This document shows, in pieces, positions 24,151 through 35,372 of a DNA stretch of 64,000 nt. Each line of letters starts with the position of its first letter. Position 1 is the first letter of the stretch. The notes under the pieces were generated by a model that saw only the letters and a program-made list of their open reading frames with translations, made no database searches and was not told where the DNA came from. Source of the DNA: Saussurea involucrata (lineage: Eukaryota; Streptophyta; Magnoliopsida; Asterales; Asteraceae); assembly GCA_033807775.1 (NCBI GenBank), contig CM066313.1, positions 85,313,484 through 85,377,483 of the forward strand, given 5' to 3'. The position numbers and the translations under genes were made by a program.

Positions 24151-25453
24151 AGGGGCTTAATCAAATAAGAACTAATTAGTTTGTGGTAACCGTAAGAACC
24201 AATTTCAGCCACACATTTAAAATAATTAATGATATTTACAAAAATAAAGTAAAGGGTAAATTAGTAAATTGAATTGAATATTTATTTTATTTTAATTTTC
24301 TAATTTTACATCTCTCTCTTCTTTAACTTCACACGTCACTCTCTCTCTCTCTTGTTAACCCTAAAAATATTTTTCTTATGAGATATGTGCTGCTGCTTTC
24401 ATTCTTCCTCAATTCCGGCAACCACCGTGATATTTTGACTCCATCACCATGGAACCCACTGAACACAACATCTAGGAAAAAATGAGCAGCATGGCGACGG
24501 CGACGACGTGGAAGAAAGAAAGGGGTTGTGATGGAGGCGGTGAAACACCATGGCGGCGGCGACGACGTGGCTGTGATGGAGGCGGTGGAACACCATGGCG
24601 GCGACGACAGTATGGCTTCTCCCTTTTTCTGGTTTGGGCTTATCGTGGACAGCAAGGTCTGTCCTTGAGTACCAGCCATTTCTCCCACCGTCGGTGACGA
24701 AGGTAGATCCCCTGGCGGCGGCGGCGGTGGCGGTGGATCTACACCATCAACATCTCAGGGATTTCAAATGGTCCAGGTTTTTGGTGTTATGTATATACAC
24801 TTTTAGGATGTTAAATATATAACTTTGATGCTTACCTCAAGTTTCTTCATCTGTAATAAACGAATTTTGGTTTTGGGTACCATAATGGAATCATAGTGGG
24901 TATCACAGTGATATCACACTTGTTCTTGTATGTATTCTGGGTATCATACTGAGGATAAAGGTGTGTGTTTCTATGTATTGTTGGGTATCACATTGAGGAT
25001 AGATGTTTGTATTTTGTATGTATTTTGTGTATTACATTTGTTTTTTGTATGTATTTTTGGTATCACAATGTTATCATATTTGTTCTTAGTATGTATTTTG
25101 GATATTGAAGGTCTGCATCGTTGTTTTAGGGTATCACAATGGCATCACAACTGGTATCACAGTGGTATCACATTTAGTCTTAGCATGTATTATGGATATT
25201 GAAGGTCTGCATCGTTGTTTCAGGGTATCACAATGGCATCACAAATGGTATCACTTGTGATATCATTATCATAATCGATATATCAGAGAGAGGAGAGAGG
25301 AGAGAGGAGATTTTAAAAATACCTAAAATGCCCTTTTATTTAAATTTCAAACAAAATTTCCAAAATTAATAATTTCCTAATATACAGCTTAATATGTGAC
25401 TCACATTGGTTCTTACAGTTACCACAAAATAACTAGTTCTTCCTAGAATGGCC

Positions 25454-25457
<4 letters not shown>
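24151..25457. mobile_element. Non-autonomous terminal-inverted-repeat element in a TA tract
   Basis: A 1.3-kb unit whose two ends are inverted copies over about 60 bp: left AGGGGCTTAATCAAATAAG..., right (inverted) AGGGGGCCATTCTAGGAAG..., both continuing TTTGTGGTAAC(C/T)GTAAGAACCAAT. It is bounded on both sides by TATATATA runs. No transposase is encoded. The centre holds a GC-rich GGCGGCGGCGACGA block (24490-24740) and a region of repeated GGTATCACA motifs (24890-25270). Mutator-like is the most likely superfamily, by end length and target. Confidence 0.72.
24885..25275. repeat. Degenerate GGTATCAC(A/T) repeat block
   Basis: Within the element at 24151-25457, the phrase GGTATCACA or a close variant recurs many times, spaced by ATGTATTTTGG-type spacers. 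The 33-bp unit from about 25092 (ATTTTGGATATTGAAGG...) is repeated near 25189. It looks like decayed tandem duplication within the transposon and has no coding sense. Confidence 0.6.
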
Positions 25458-25494
<37 letters not shown>

Positions 25495-25575
25495 CTCATC
25501 GATATATATACACATATATATCTTGTTCGAATCGATGAGATTTCATATATATATATATATATATATACACACGTG

Positions 25576-25616
<41 letters not shown>

Positions 25617-25989
25617 CGTTTGTGAGAAAATATTTGGGTAGCTGATTTGTTGATCCAAGGATCTTGTAAACACGTTGTAACTTTCTCCCGATTGGTAATA
25701 TATTGAACTCATCTCTCCCTATGGACGTACACTATCACACCGATAGTGGAACCTCGTTAAATCTTGCTGTCTCGATTTATTTGCTGCTTCGTTATAATAT
25801 TATCGTATATATTATAACTACTAAATTTACTTTTGTGGATCGGTATGAATCAATAGACCAAAATATACAATATTTAGATCTCGTTATTCCGCATTTGTTG
25901 TATTCAGTCGGTTGCAACGTGATTTATTGATATCACTTTGGGACCGTAAATCACTTGAATACGATATTGTAACTGCTACCGACTCTACA
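25458..25989 (+). repeat. Copia-3 3' LTR, right piece
   Basis: The LTR resumes in TA runs, then GAAATCTCATCGATATATA, and runs to GCTACCGACTCTACA. A local duplication of the GAAATCTCATCGA segment (25490 and inverted at 25530) is seen here but not in the 5' LTR. It ends directly at the GTTAC target duplication. Confidence 0.88.
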
Positions 25990-26054
25990 GTTACAATGTG
26001 TTTACAAGATCCTTGAATCAACAAATCAGCTAACGAAATATTTCCTCACGAACG

Positions 26055-26116
<62 letters not shown>

Positions 26117-26276
26117 GACAAAGGAAATATTAAAGAAGGGAAGGGAATTGTGTATATGTAGCTCTCTTTTGTTTTGTGCACACACTGACCATTGAACTAA
26201 TGCATGTCTTTTATAGGCATGGATTGTTTAGCCAACAAGAGAACGGAGTACACTTCCAGCTAACATATTGATGTCA

Positions 26277-26312
<36 letters not shown>

Positions 26313-26462
26313 CTTTCCATCCAAAGGCGTGGACCTCATGTCCACCAAGCATTTTGTTTTCTTTTTCCTTTTTCTTTTCATGCAAAAATACTTTGGTTAC
26401 CAACTTTCATGTAAGTTGGTGAATTTGCACAATAACAAGAAAAACAATAAGGTTTTTCAACA
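25990..26462 (-). repeat. Copia-2 5' LTR, right piece
   Basis: Starting with the second GTTAC copy, this continues the LTR broken at 14647: ACAATGTGTTTACAAG, a long TA tract (26060-26112), the subtype B core (TATAGGCATGG on plus) and the end TTTTTCAACA. A second TA tract (26281-26308) is private to this copy. Confidence 0.9.
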
Positions 26463-27565
26463 AAAAGGTGTGCCGAAATATACCAAAGTATACACCAAAA
26501 TTTAAAGTAATTTTAAATATGTTATTGCATCTTTTGCAAGACATTTAAACTGTTTATGACATTGTGAAATATTTTCTAACTATAAATATGTTCCTCCCTG
26601 CTCCCTCTTGTTGATGTTTGAGAATGTTGGCAATCTTTTTTTAGCAAGATGAATGATGAGGCCCATATGAAACTTTTCAGAAAAATCAACACAACAAGCC
26701 TTATGTCACAAGGAAAATAAACAGTACTTGACGAAAATTTTCAAATGTTTTATACTATAGTATAAATATAGGGTTGAGTTCATGCGAGAAATGTCATTTG
26801 TTTGTGCTAAATTTAAGAAATGCAACATTCACATGATATATGTGAAAGTAAGTATACATTCAGGCATTACCGGTCGGAAATAATGACATATATTTTCCTC
26901 AAAGGTAAAGTTTTTCCAACCTATAATTGAATTGTATGTCTTGGCGACAACAAATATAGTTATATGATATTTTGTTCATTTGTTAAGAATAACATCGAGG
27001 ATATGTTATCACATTTTCCAGGTCTAGATCTCAGACCTTGAATCCATGGTGACAGATCGATCGGATAAATGAGATGTGGACACCTAGGTCAATTCCTCTA
27101 TTTCCCCAAGACACTCTTATGAGTATGAACTGTTTCTTTCTTTTAAATGGTTTTCCACTTCGAAGCCACAATCCATAATCCTCCCCAAATCCTTAAAAAA
27201 ATGTTTTTTATTATTGCAATTTATGATATTATAATAAGTTTGAGAGAATATATAATTAGTGAGGCTTGATATTTTTTAGAATTAAATTGTTAAGATTTGG
27301 GTTTGATATCTTTGGAAATGATGTAGTTTGGAATTGGGTTAAAAAGTATAGACTGGGGGTAAAATGGTCATTTCAGCCATTGAACATGTTTATTGAGCAC
27401 AACAACCGAACAACAACTTATATGTTAACATACAGATAGTTATATCCATACAGCCAGCTATATCCATTCAAATCTTAACAGAAAACGAACTGAAAAACAC
27501 CTTAATGCACATTACTAAGGACATTTTTGTCCAATTGAATATATCATCGCATGAAATTCACATGA
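26463..27565. other. Intergenic DNA with no recognised feature
   Basis: About 1.1 kb of AT-rich single-copy-looking sequence. No reading frame, RNA gene or terminal repeat was recognised. The first 40 bases (AAATATACC, TATACACCAAAA) faintly resemble the sequence just left of 1943, but too weakly to call the original target. Confidence 0.6.
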
Positions 27566-27570
27566 CATTT

Positions 27571-27999
27571 TGTTAAAAGATAAAAGTTATAAACTGATCA
27601 ATCTTGTCATCTTAATGTTTAACTTAATTTGTTTTTAATGTTTGTGATTGTATGAGGACGGGTTGTGACAATTCTTCAAATTCGTGGATAGCGCTGCAAG
27701 GAATGAGTGCAGAAAGGGTAGCGGAGCAATTATGGTTGCTGGAGGGTGTTTTATGCATGGACTGAAATGCAATTAAGACATTTATATATAAATAAAATGT
27801 ATTAGGGTTTTCTCATTATCAATCGTCATTTTGTTTTCTCAGTGTTGTTTAGGTTAGGGTTTTCTCTGTATTATTTTTAGTGTTTCGTCAATATATCTTC
27901 AAATCTCTTGAAGATATCATGAGTGTGAGTGATTTTGTAGTAAGGTTTCTTTTGTAAGTTCTTTGTTCTTAATAAAATGTTTGATTAAGATTTTAAACA
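27571..27999 (+). repeat. Copia-4 5' LTR
   Basis: A 429-bp LTR, TGTTAAAAGATAAAAG to GATTTTAAACA. A TATA box (TTATATATAAATA, about 27782-27793) and a polyadenylation-like AATAAA (27971-27976) mark likely transcript start and end zones. The 3' LTR is 419 bp and lacks about 10 bp (CTCTTGAAGA region), with few other differences, so the insertion is younger than Copia-1 to Copia-3. Confidence 0.93.
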
Positions 28000-28011
28000 T
28001 GGTATCAGAGC

Positions 28012-29401
28012 GTCCAATGATTTTGCGGTGCTCATCTGTGTCTACGAATGGTAAAACCCTAGTTTCTCACTGTGTTTAAATGATTCTCTGAAAACTCTGA
28101 TTTTCTTTGTTGTTCTTTCTCATCGATTTGTTGCTCATCTGTTGAAGATACCTTCGTGTTCTTCAGTTCATCTTCTGGATTTGTTGCTCGTTTTTTTCTC
28201 ATCATATTGTTTTAAAACAAATCGATTGTTCATTTTTTGGAGATTCTGACCGTGTGTGTTCAGATCTTCTTACTTTGTTAGTTTTCTTCATTAAACAACA
28301 AAGAATCAGTGTATTTTCTGTCACATATCGCTCAATTTTTTTTCTGGATTTGATTTTTCTTTTTTAGATCTTGTCTAGATTCTGTTGTGTTAGTCCTGGA
28401 TCTGATTAATTTTCCAGTGTCTGTGTTTTTGTACTCCTTGAAGATCTGGATCTCTTCTTGGTAGATCTGGTTCAGATCTAAGGTTGATCTCTTCTTATCT
28501 GTTGAGGCTTTCTTCTTGTCTCTTTGTTCTTCAAGTTATTGATTCTGAAACTGATCTTGTTTATATCTCTTTCAGATTCATACTTGGTTTCAAACTGTGA
28601 ATCTCTTCTTCTAATAGATCTGGTTCAGATTTGTGTACATCATTGAAAGATCTCATTGAAAGATCTCATGCATGCCTAGCTTTTAGCATTTTTGTCTATC
28701 TTAACTAATCTGCTTAAATAAATTGTTTGTCTAGATCTGCTTTTTCTAGATCTAGTCTAGATATTTTTTTATTTGGTTTAAGATAAGATTTGTTTTCTAA
28801 AATTTGCTATTAAGCTTCCTGTGATTCGAAGAAGAACATTATTGATCTAGTGAGTCGAAGAGGTTGTGCTTGTTCTTGCTCTCTCCTAATATTTGCTAAT
28901 TGTGGAGGTGCCCTTCTGTCCTATGACTCGAGGTCTGTCTTTTTAGATCACTGAATCGACGAGGATTAGGTCCTTATGACATTGTACTACCCTCTCGGTG
29001 TTTAGTTTTTTGTTCCTTATTCTGGCCACAGATCTACCACCTCATCTCGGATCAGATCTCAGATCTGACTTGAGACTTGGTGTTAGACTGTGTTTGCTTT
29101 GTTCAGGTGTGGTCTGGACTTATCTGGTGTGTTTACTCTGGATTTCTCCTTGAGATTCCAGATTTGCTCATCTATTTCCGTTGTGCTTCACTCAACCTTT
29201 CTCTGTAAGCTCGTTAAGTTTTTCTATTTTCCGAAATCACTGTAAGTCTTCTCTTACCCTTCTTCTATGTGCTGCTGCTTATTTTGTTTGGATATCTGAG
29301 TGGTGGACTTGACCTTCCATCCTTAGAGTGGCAAGGAATCCTGTCTGTGTGCCCTTAGAGTTTTATCCTTGTGTGGTTTCCGTTTGTTCTGATTGTTCAC
29401 T
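28012..29401 (+). other. Copia-4 untranslated leader
   Basis: About 1.4 kb lie between the primer-binding site and the gag start. There is no open frame of interest. The words AGATCTGG, TTCAGATCT and TCTAGATC recur many times (28360-28760 and 29030-29110), making it a T-rich, GATC-rich leader. It may hold the packaging signal, but nothing in the sequence shows this directly. Confidence 0.6.
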
Positions 29402-30325
29402 ATGGCTGGAGACGATTCTCCCAAGGCTCCAGAACCTCAATCTTTGATTGCGAAGCTGGACTTTGGGGACCCATTGTATCTCCATCCTAGTGACACTTCA
29501 AGGGTTTCTATTCTGAGTATGAAACTTAGTGGGACCGAGAATTACAAGGTTTGTTCATGTGCAATGACTTTTGCCTTGGAAACTAAAAATAAGTTTTGTT
29601 TTGTTGACGGATCTGTTGTTCGCTCTAAAGACAACGAGGTCCTTGGTAGACAATGGGACAGGTTTAACTCAGTTGTTTTATCTTGGATTCTTAACTCTAT
29701 CTCCGAAGAACTGTTTGTCAGTCAGGTTTTTTCAAAAGTAGCTTCTGAGGTGTGGACAGAATTGAAAGAAACTTATGATAAAATCGACGGATCTGTCACT
29801 TTTAATCTACATCAGAAAATTAATTTTTTGACTCAAAATTGAGCTTCTGTTTCCGACTATTATCATAAGTTAAATGCACTATGAAAATAGTTTGATTGGT
29901 TGGCCAAACTGCCTCCATGCACTTGCAATGCATCTCATGATTTTTTAAAACACAATCAATTAATCAAACTGATGCAGTTCTTGATGGGCTTGGATGATCA
30001 CTACATTCATATTCGAAGCAACATTTTAACTACTGGTCCCTTGCCCTCTGTCAAAACTTCTTTTTCCTTGGTATCCATGGAAGAATCCTACAGAGGTGGG
30101 ACTCGACCCTCTGATACCTAGAGCAGCATTCTGCATTTTTTGGAAAAACAAATGGGAATAAGAAAAATTTGGGAAAACACCTCTTGTTTGTAAGCATTGT
30201 GGGTTAAATGGTCATACCATTGAAAGATGCTACAAACTAATTGGATTTCCAAAGGATTTTCAGTTTACAAAACCTAGAACTGGTCAGTCATTCAAGTCAT
30301 CTGCTGGTAATGCCTGTTCCACAGA
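29402..30325 (+). pseudogene. Copia-4 gag
   Basis: The start chosen is ATG 29402 (MAGDDSPKAPEPQS); an in-frame ATG three codons earlier is possible. The N-terminal gag domain (MKLSGTENYK, SVVLSWILNSIS, VWTELKETYDK) runs to a TGA at 29840. It continues with further stops near 29883 and 30121 through the LMQFLMGLDDHY block to a zinc knuckle CKHCGLNGHTIERCYKLIG at about 30186-30240. At least three nonsense changes have accumulated. Confidence 0.85.
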
Positions 30326-30356
30326 CAATCCTGTTCACAATCAGAGTATCTCTACC

Positions 30357-31859
30357 TTGTTAACTGAAGATCAAATAAATAAACTTCTAACTCTGATTGA
30401 TCACAAGCAATCCGAAGGAATATCTGTTAATATGACAGGTAACTTCTTTTCCAATATGGGAAATCTGTCTAATGTGTCTCATAAACTTTCTGGTTCTGGT
30501 TGGATAATTGACTCAGGGGCAAATCAGCATATGACCACCTCCTCTTCTCACCTTGAAAATCTCATGGATATTTCTTACTTAAACCTTAAAGTAACTCAAC
30601 CAAATGGAGAAGAGGCTAAAATAAATCAAATTGGAAATTATAGATTGAATAACAGGGTCATGTTGTTTGATGTTCTTGTTATTCCTAATTTTCATGTGAA
30701 TCTTTTGTCTGTTCATAAAATTGCTAGAGATAGCAAAATCTTTGTTGGGTTTGATGAGTACAAGTGTTACCTTCTCCAGGACTCTCAGCCCAAGAAAATA
30801 GTGGGGACTGGTAGCGAACAAGGAGGTTTATACTTCTTGGATAAGCTATCAATAGGTGAGTCGTTTGACTCAAAATTATCTTGCAATAAGTCAAATATGC
30901 CTATAATGTGTTGTGTTTCACGCCAATTGTGGCACAGTCGGCTGGGACATCCAGCTGACCAGGTCCTTAATGTTTTAAAAGAGACTTTGAATCTAGGACG
31001 TGATCAACCTGCTCCACCGTGTGATATTTGTCATATGGCTAAACAAGCCCGAGACAAATTCAGTTTAAGTAATCATACTACTACTACTCTTGGTGAATTA
31101 ATTCATTTGGACCTTTGTGGACCCTATAGGGCGCCAAGTAAAGAAGGTTTCAGATTCTTTTTGACTATTGTTGATGATTATTCTAGATCTGTTTGGGTGT
31201 ATTTGTTGAAAAGCAAAGATGAAGTTATTGACAACGTTGTTGCTTTTCACAGTATGCTATTTACCCAATTTGGCAAACGTGTTAAAATCTTCAGAAGCGA
31301 TAATGGGACAGAATTTGTTAACAATAAACTAGGTGAGTTTTTTAGGACTAATGGAATAATTCATCAAACTACTTGTGTTTATACACCCCAACAAAATGGG
31401 GTGGTTGAACGTAAACATAGGCATTTACTTAACATGGCTAGAGCATTAATGTTTCAAGGAAACATTCCATTGAATATGTGGACAGAGTGCATTTTGACAG
31501 CTACTTATCTTATTAATCGCACTCCTTCCTCTGTATTAAATGGAAAATGTCCTTATGAAATTATATTTGGTTTTGCTCCTGTCTTGACTCATCTTCGAAA
31601 CTTTGGATGTTTGTGTTTTGCTATCAAACCTAATGTCTCTGATAAATTTTCTGCTAAATCTGAAAAATGTGTTCATTTGGGTTATTCTAATTCCAAAAAG
31701 GGTTGTAGACTCTATAGTCTAGAAGCAAAACAAATTGTTATATCAAGAGATGTTAAGTTTTACGAGGCCATTTTTCCTTTCAAAATGAGTTCTAATCTTC
31801 ATGATCATACTTCCACTGATGTTAGTTCTTTAAACTTTTTTGATTCTGTGCTATTTTAA
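30357..31859 (+). pseudogene. Copia-4 protease and integrase
   Basis: A 500-codon open frame. The protease motif WIIDSGANQHMT lies near residue 50. The pre-integrase block (LWHSRLGHPADQ, CDICHMAKQ) is near 190-235. The integrase core shows all three catalytic positions: HLDLCGPYR, FRSDNGTEF and PQQNGVVERKHRHLL. The GYSNSKKGCRLYSLE block closes the domain. It ends at TAA in the hinge. This domain alone looks intact. Confidence 0.9.
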
Positions 31860-31880
31860 ACTAATGATTCTGCTTCTGAA

Positions 31881-33199
31881 ATGCCCGATGATGAGATTAG
31901 GCTGAGTCCTCCAAATGAAAATATTTTAAATAATTCTGATAATAGAAGCAACTGTGATCAACTTGGAAGCCAAAATAGGGCTGCCGGGTATGGTGACCCT
32001 GGTAGTACTAACAGTAATGATTTTCTGACAGGGTTGTCGGGTCCAATGACTCTGGTAGTACTGAGGGTACCAGTAGTTCACAGGTTGCTGGGTTTCGACA
32101 ATTAAGAGTTCATGTTAATAGTGATGAACATTTGGAGTCCCCTCCCGAGGGTAGTAATTCTGACCAAATTATTACTTCTATTCGAAAATCAAATAGACCA
32201 TCTAACTTACCTAAAAGATTTGATGACTATATTGTTGAGGGTAAAGTTAAATATGGAATTGAAAAGGTTGTTAATTACTCTAGTCTTAGTACAAATAATT
32301 TTTGTTTTGTATCTACCTTAAACAAGTCTTTTGAGCCTGATAGCTTCTTTGAAGCGAGTAAAGACCAGAACTGGGTAGATGCTATGAATAATGAGATGGA
32401 AGCATTGTATAGGAATGGGACTTAGGTCCTAACTGAGTTGCCCCTGGTCGTAAGTCTATAGGATGTAGGTGGATATATAAAATAAAATATAAATCCCCCG
32501 GAGAAATTGAAAGATACAAGGCTCGGCTTGTAGCCAAAGGCTACAGTCAACGTGAACATCTTGACTACGAGGAAACGTTCTCTCCTGTAGTTAAGATGGT
32601 CACTGTCATGTGTGTAATTGCACTTGCTATTCAAAACCGTTGGCCGTTGTGTCAACTCGACGTAAACAACGCTTTCCTCTATGGAGATTTAGAAGAGGAA
32701 GTTTACATGAGTTTGCCACCGGGATATTTTTCACCTAATGACAAAAGAGTTTGCAAGCTTGTAAAGTCTTTATATGGACTCAAACAGGCTCCACGACAAT
32801 GGTACGTCAAACTTTCATCTTGTTTAGTTGAACACGGGTTTGTTCAAAGTACTAGTGACTACTCTTTATTTACTAAATCTTCAGGTGATGGTTTTGGTGT
32901 TCTTCTTGTATATGTTGACGATATAGTTTTGACTGGTAACTCTGAATCTGAGATTAATCGTGTTAAAGTTCATTTACAGTCAAATTTCAAAATAAAAGAT
33001 TTGGGGTTTCTAAAATTCTTTTTAGGAATTGAAATTCTGGAAACTGACAGAGGTATATGTATGTCACAAAGGAAATAATGTTTGGAACTTTTAAATGACT
33101 TTGGATACTTAGGTTGTAAACCAATAAATACTCCAATAGACATGAATCTTATAGTTACTGATCCTGTTGGATCAGAATTAAAAGATCCTCCTTTAAAGG
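31881..33199 (+). pseudogene. Copia-4 hinge and reverse transcriptase, cut by a nested element
   Basis: After the variable hinge (31881-32130), the reverse transcriptase leader (SNRPSNLPKRFDDYIVEG, then NWVDAMNNEMEALYRNGT) ends at a TAG near 32423. The main domain follows: YKARLVAKGYSQ, LDVNNAFLYGDLEEEVYM, KSLYGLKQAPRQWYVK and the catalytic VYVDDIVLTG. A TAA falls after MSQRK (33076-33078), and the frame is interrupted at 33199 by the nested LTR element. Confidence 0.9.
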
Positions 33200-33571
33200 T
33201 GTTGGTCCCATTTAGAACAAGCAAACAATAGAAGAACAATTCATATATAAATAGAGATAAGATGAACAATAAGAACAATAATAAAGAAACTCATCTCATA
33301 TTCATTGATGAATAATATGGAGGAGAAAATATGAAGAACACCACACTTTACATTTAGATGACTCTCATGAGAATAGACTTGTGTGTGTTTTTGTGTGTTA
33401 CTTCTAAAACTCTCTCTCAATTGACAAATGAAACCCTAAACGCCTTTTTAAAATGTTCATTTACATTAAAAGGCTCAAGCCCATAAAGCTAACTAAAAAG
33501 CTAACTAAAAAGGCCATACACTTTTTCTTTATAAAACATTTAATTAAATTATGAGCTAATTTAATCTAACA
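33200..33571 (-). repeat. LARD-like element 3' LTR
   Basis: A 372-bp LTR. It contains an ACCACACTTTACAT block and a (GT)n-like stretch GTGTGTGTTTTTGTGTG also seen in the partner LTR. It ends ATCTAACA directly before CCCCCC, the purine tract on the minus strand. The partner at 38825-39245 is about 50 bp longer at this end (see findings). Confidence 0.85.
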
Positions 33572-34239
33572 ATCCCCCCTAATGTTTTATAAAGAAAGCA
33601 TCATCTTGTAGTCTCCCCCTTGCTTTCTTTAGAAACTTTGGCATTCCGTTCTTCGAGTCTTCAAAGCATCACAAGCTCCCCCTCAAATGTAGGCTCATCT
33701 TCTTGAAAAACTGAGACAATTAACCCCATTTTGTCCAGTTTTCATGACTCAACTTCACTGTTGAGTAAGCATTCATCACCGAGCATTAAACATGAATAAC
33801 AGAGGAGTGAGTGACAATCAATATATCACAATAGCAGCATGAAACCGTGAAGAAACGTCGAGAGAACACCGTTCTTGAAAGCGGAAAGAGCATGAATTAA
33901 ATGCAATGCTTTCGGTCCACAACCTTACAGCAGACTTTGAAGCTGAGTTTGGCATATCATCTCACATATTTTGAGAAAACTCAAAACATCAAAGTCGTGC
34001 GTCTGTAAATTATCTTTCCAATGCAACTAGACTCGTGTAATTTGGAGCGCCGAGTCAAAAGTTATGTGCGTGTTTCTGAAACAGCGCAAAGATGTCAAAC
34101 AAACTGAAAATTTTCGGGCTCCGGGCTTTTGGCTTGTTTTGATTTCTGGACCAACGAACTCTAATAAACATGCTTGAGTATGCTTCTGTTCCTCTCTATT
34201 CACTGCTCTTATTTATGAAAAATTTGATCCATACAGCCT

Positions 34240-35120
34240 CTTGATTGAGCTCTGAAATGACTCTGGATGTGCATATGAGCATCTCTGAACTGACTTTCAG
34301 AGGCCTTGCATGTCCTCTGAACAACATTTGAAATTCTGAGCATGTATAGAGATAATGTGCATCACCTCTGTATGAATTAAGCCCAATTAAGCTCTTTACA
34401 GCAGTGGCTTAATCTGGACAGCCACGTCTTTCTGGACTTTAGTAGCTACTCAAAAACAATTTCTCATTCAAAACTCTACACAAGTAGACTTTGATCTTTA
34501 AGTCTCTGGATGGTCTTAACAGAAGCAGCTTATTCAGCGACTTAATGGTTGTTTGAATGGCTTAATACTTCTGGACATCCTCTGACAAATCAACAGAGCT
34601 CTGGTAAGCTCTGATGTCTCTGAAAAATCAACAGAGCTCTGGACAGCTTCTGTCGATGATCAGAGCTCTGATAAGCTCTGTAAGCCTTTGAAAAAATTAA
34701 CAGAGCTCTGGTGTCTTTTGAAATGTAAACAGATCTCTGATAAGCTCTGTCAACTGCCGCTGATCAACAACGGGTCTCTGATAAGCACAATCTCTGATGG
34801 ACATGATCTCTGGTCGCATAGCTCTGTAAAAATTTGCTTCTGGAAAACTTCAAACCATCTTCTGTCAATCAACAGAGCTCTGATATTCTTGACGACCTGA
34901 GGAAATCAACAGAGCTCTGGTTGTGTGACCAGAGCCTCTGTCAATGATCAGAACTCTGGAAGTTTTGTTAAACTCTAAGTAGCAGCAACGACTTTCTGAT
35001 GTACTTCTATGTATCACCATGTTAACGGAAAACCTTCAGAATGTCTCTGTCAAGCTCTGGTTGAGTGACCAGAGCCTCTGTCCAGCAGCATAGCAGCTTA
35101 TTGAACTACACAGCAGCAAA
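34240..35120. repeat. CAGAGCTCTG repeat array
   Basis: The self-complementary decamer CAGAGCTCTG, usually as ACAGAGCTCTGG(T/A), occurs again and again, alternating with TAAGCTCTG, GATCAGAGCTCTG and the halves CTCTGAT/CTCTGG. It is an imperfect tandem array inside the coding-free element, about 0.9 kb long, with variable 25-60 bp spacing. It is not a microsatellite and does not encode protein. Confidence 0.8.
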
Positions 35121-35204
35121 CTTCTCGAGATCATGACTGCATCTAACAGCCTTGGTTTCAAACAGCAACAACACCAACCTGTTACATTTTCTGTTATGAA
35201 TTAA

Positions 35205-35372
35205 CTGCACCAAACAACAACTTGATCAGTTTGTGACAGCAAACAGCAACCAAACAGCAACCAAACAGCAGCCAATTCAGCAGCCAAACAGCAGCAATAC
35301 AGCAGCCAATTCAGTAGCCAAACAGCAGCTTAATTAGCAGCAAAACAGCAACCAAACATCAGCCAATTCAGC
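35205..35372. repeat. AACAGCAGCC-type tandem repeat
   Basis: About 160 bp made of CAAACAGCAACC, CAAACAGCAGC and AATTCAGCAGCC units. The units are 11-13 bp and degenerate. It sits just downstream of the CAGAGCTCTG array within the LARD-like element. Confidence 0.75.

Larger units (their letters stand above)
14648..25989 (+). mobile_element. Copia-3: Ty1/copia element inside the Copia-2 LTR
   Basis: A plus-strand element: 5' LTR 14648-15395, primer-binding site at 15397-15408 (TTGGTATCAGAT), internal region to 19761 with the purine tract ATGGTGGAG, and 3' LTR starting at 19762 and ending at 25989. The 3' LTR is interrupted by about 5.4 kb of DNA transposons (about 20049-25457). The 5-bp direct repeat GTTAC at 14643-14647 and 25990-25994 proves insertion into a relative of the same family in opposite orientation. 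Without the nested DNA the element is about 5.9 kb. Confidence 0.93.
8743..26462 (-). mobile_element. Copia-2: Ty1/copia element split by Copia-3
   Basis: The element consists of 3' LTR 8743-9838, internal region 9839-14333, and a 5' LTR in two pieces (14334-14647 and 25990-26462) separated by Copia-3. Without Copia-3 it would be about 6.4 kb. The two LTR pieces join exactly at the GTTAC duplicated on both sides of Copia-3. The primer-binding site lies at 14321-14333. Both LTRs are subtype B. I see no matching 5-bp duplication at the outer ends (AACAT left, AAAAG right), so one end has been rearranged. Confidence 0.9.

Noticed and set aside
34240..35372. Possible CRISPR-like or satellite array
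   Set aside because: Spacing and unit are irregular, the organism is a plant, and the repeats lie wholly inside one LTR element.
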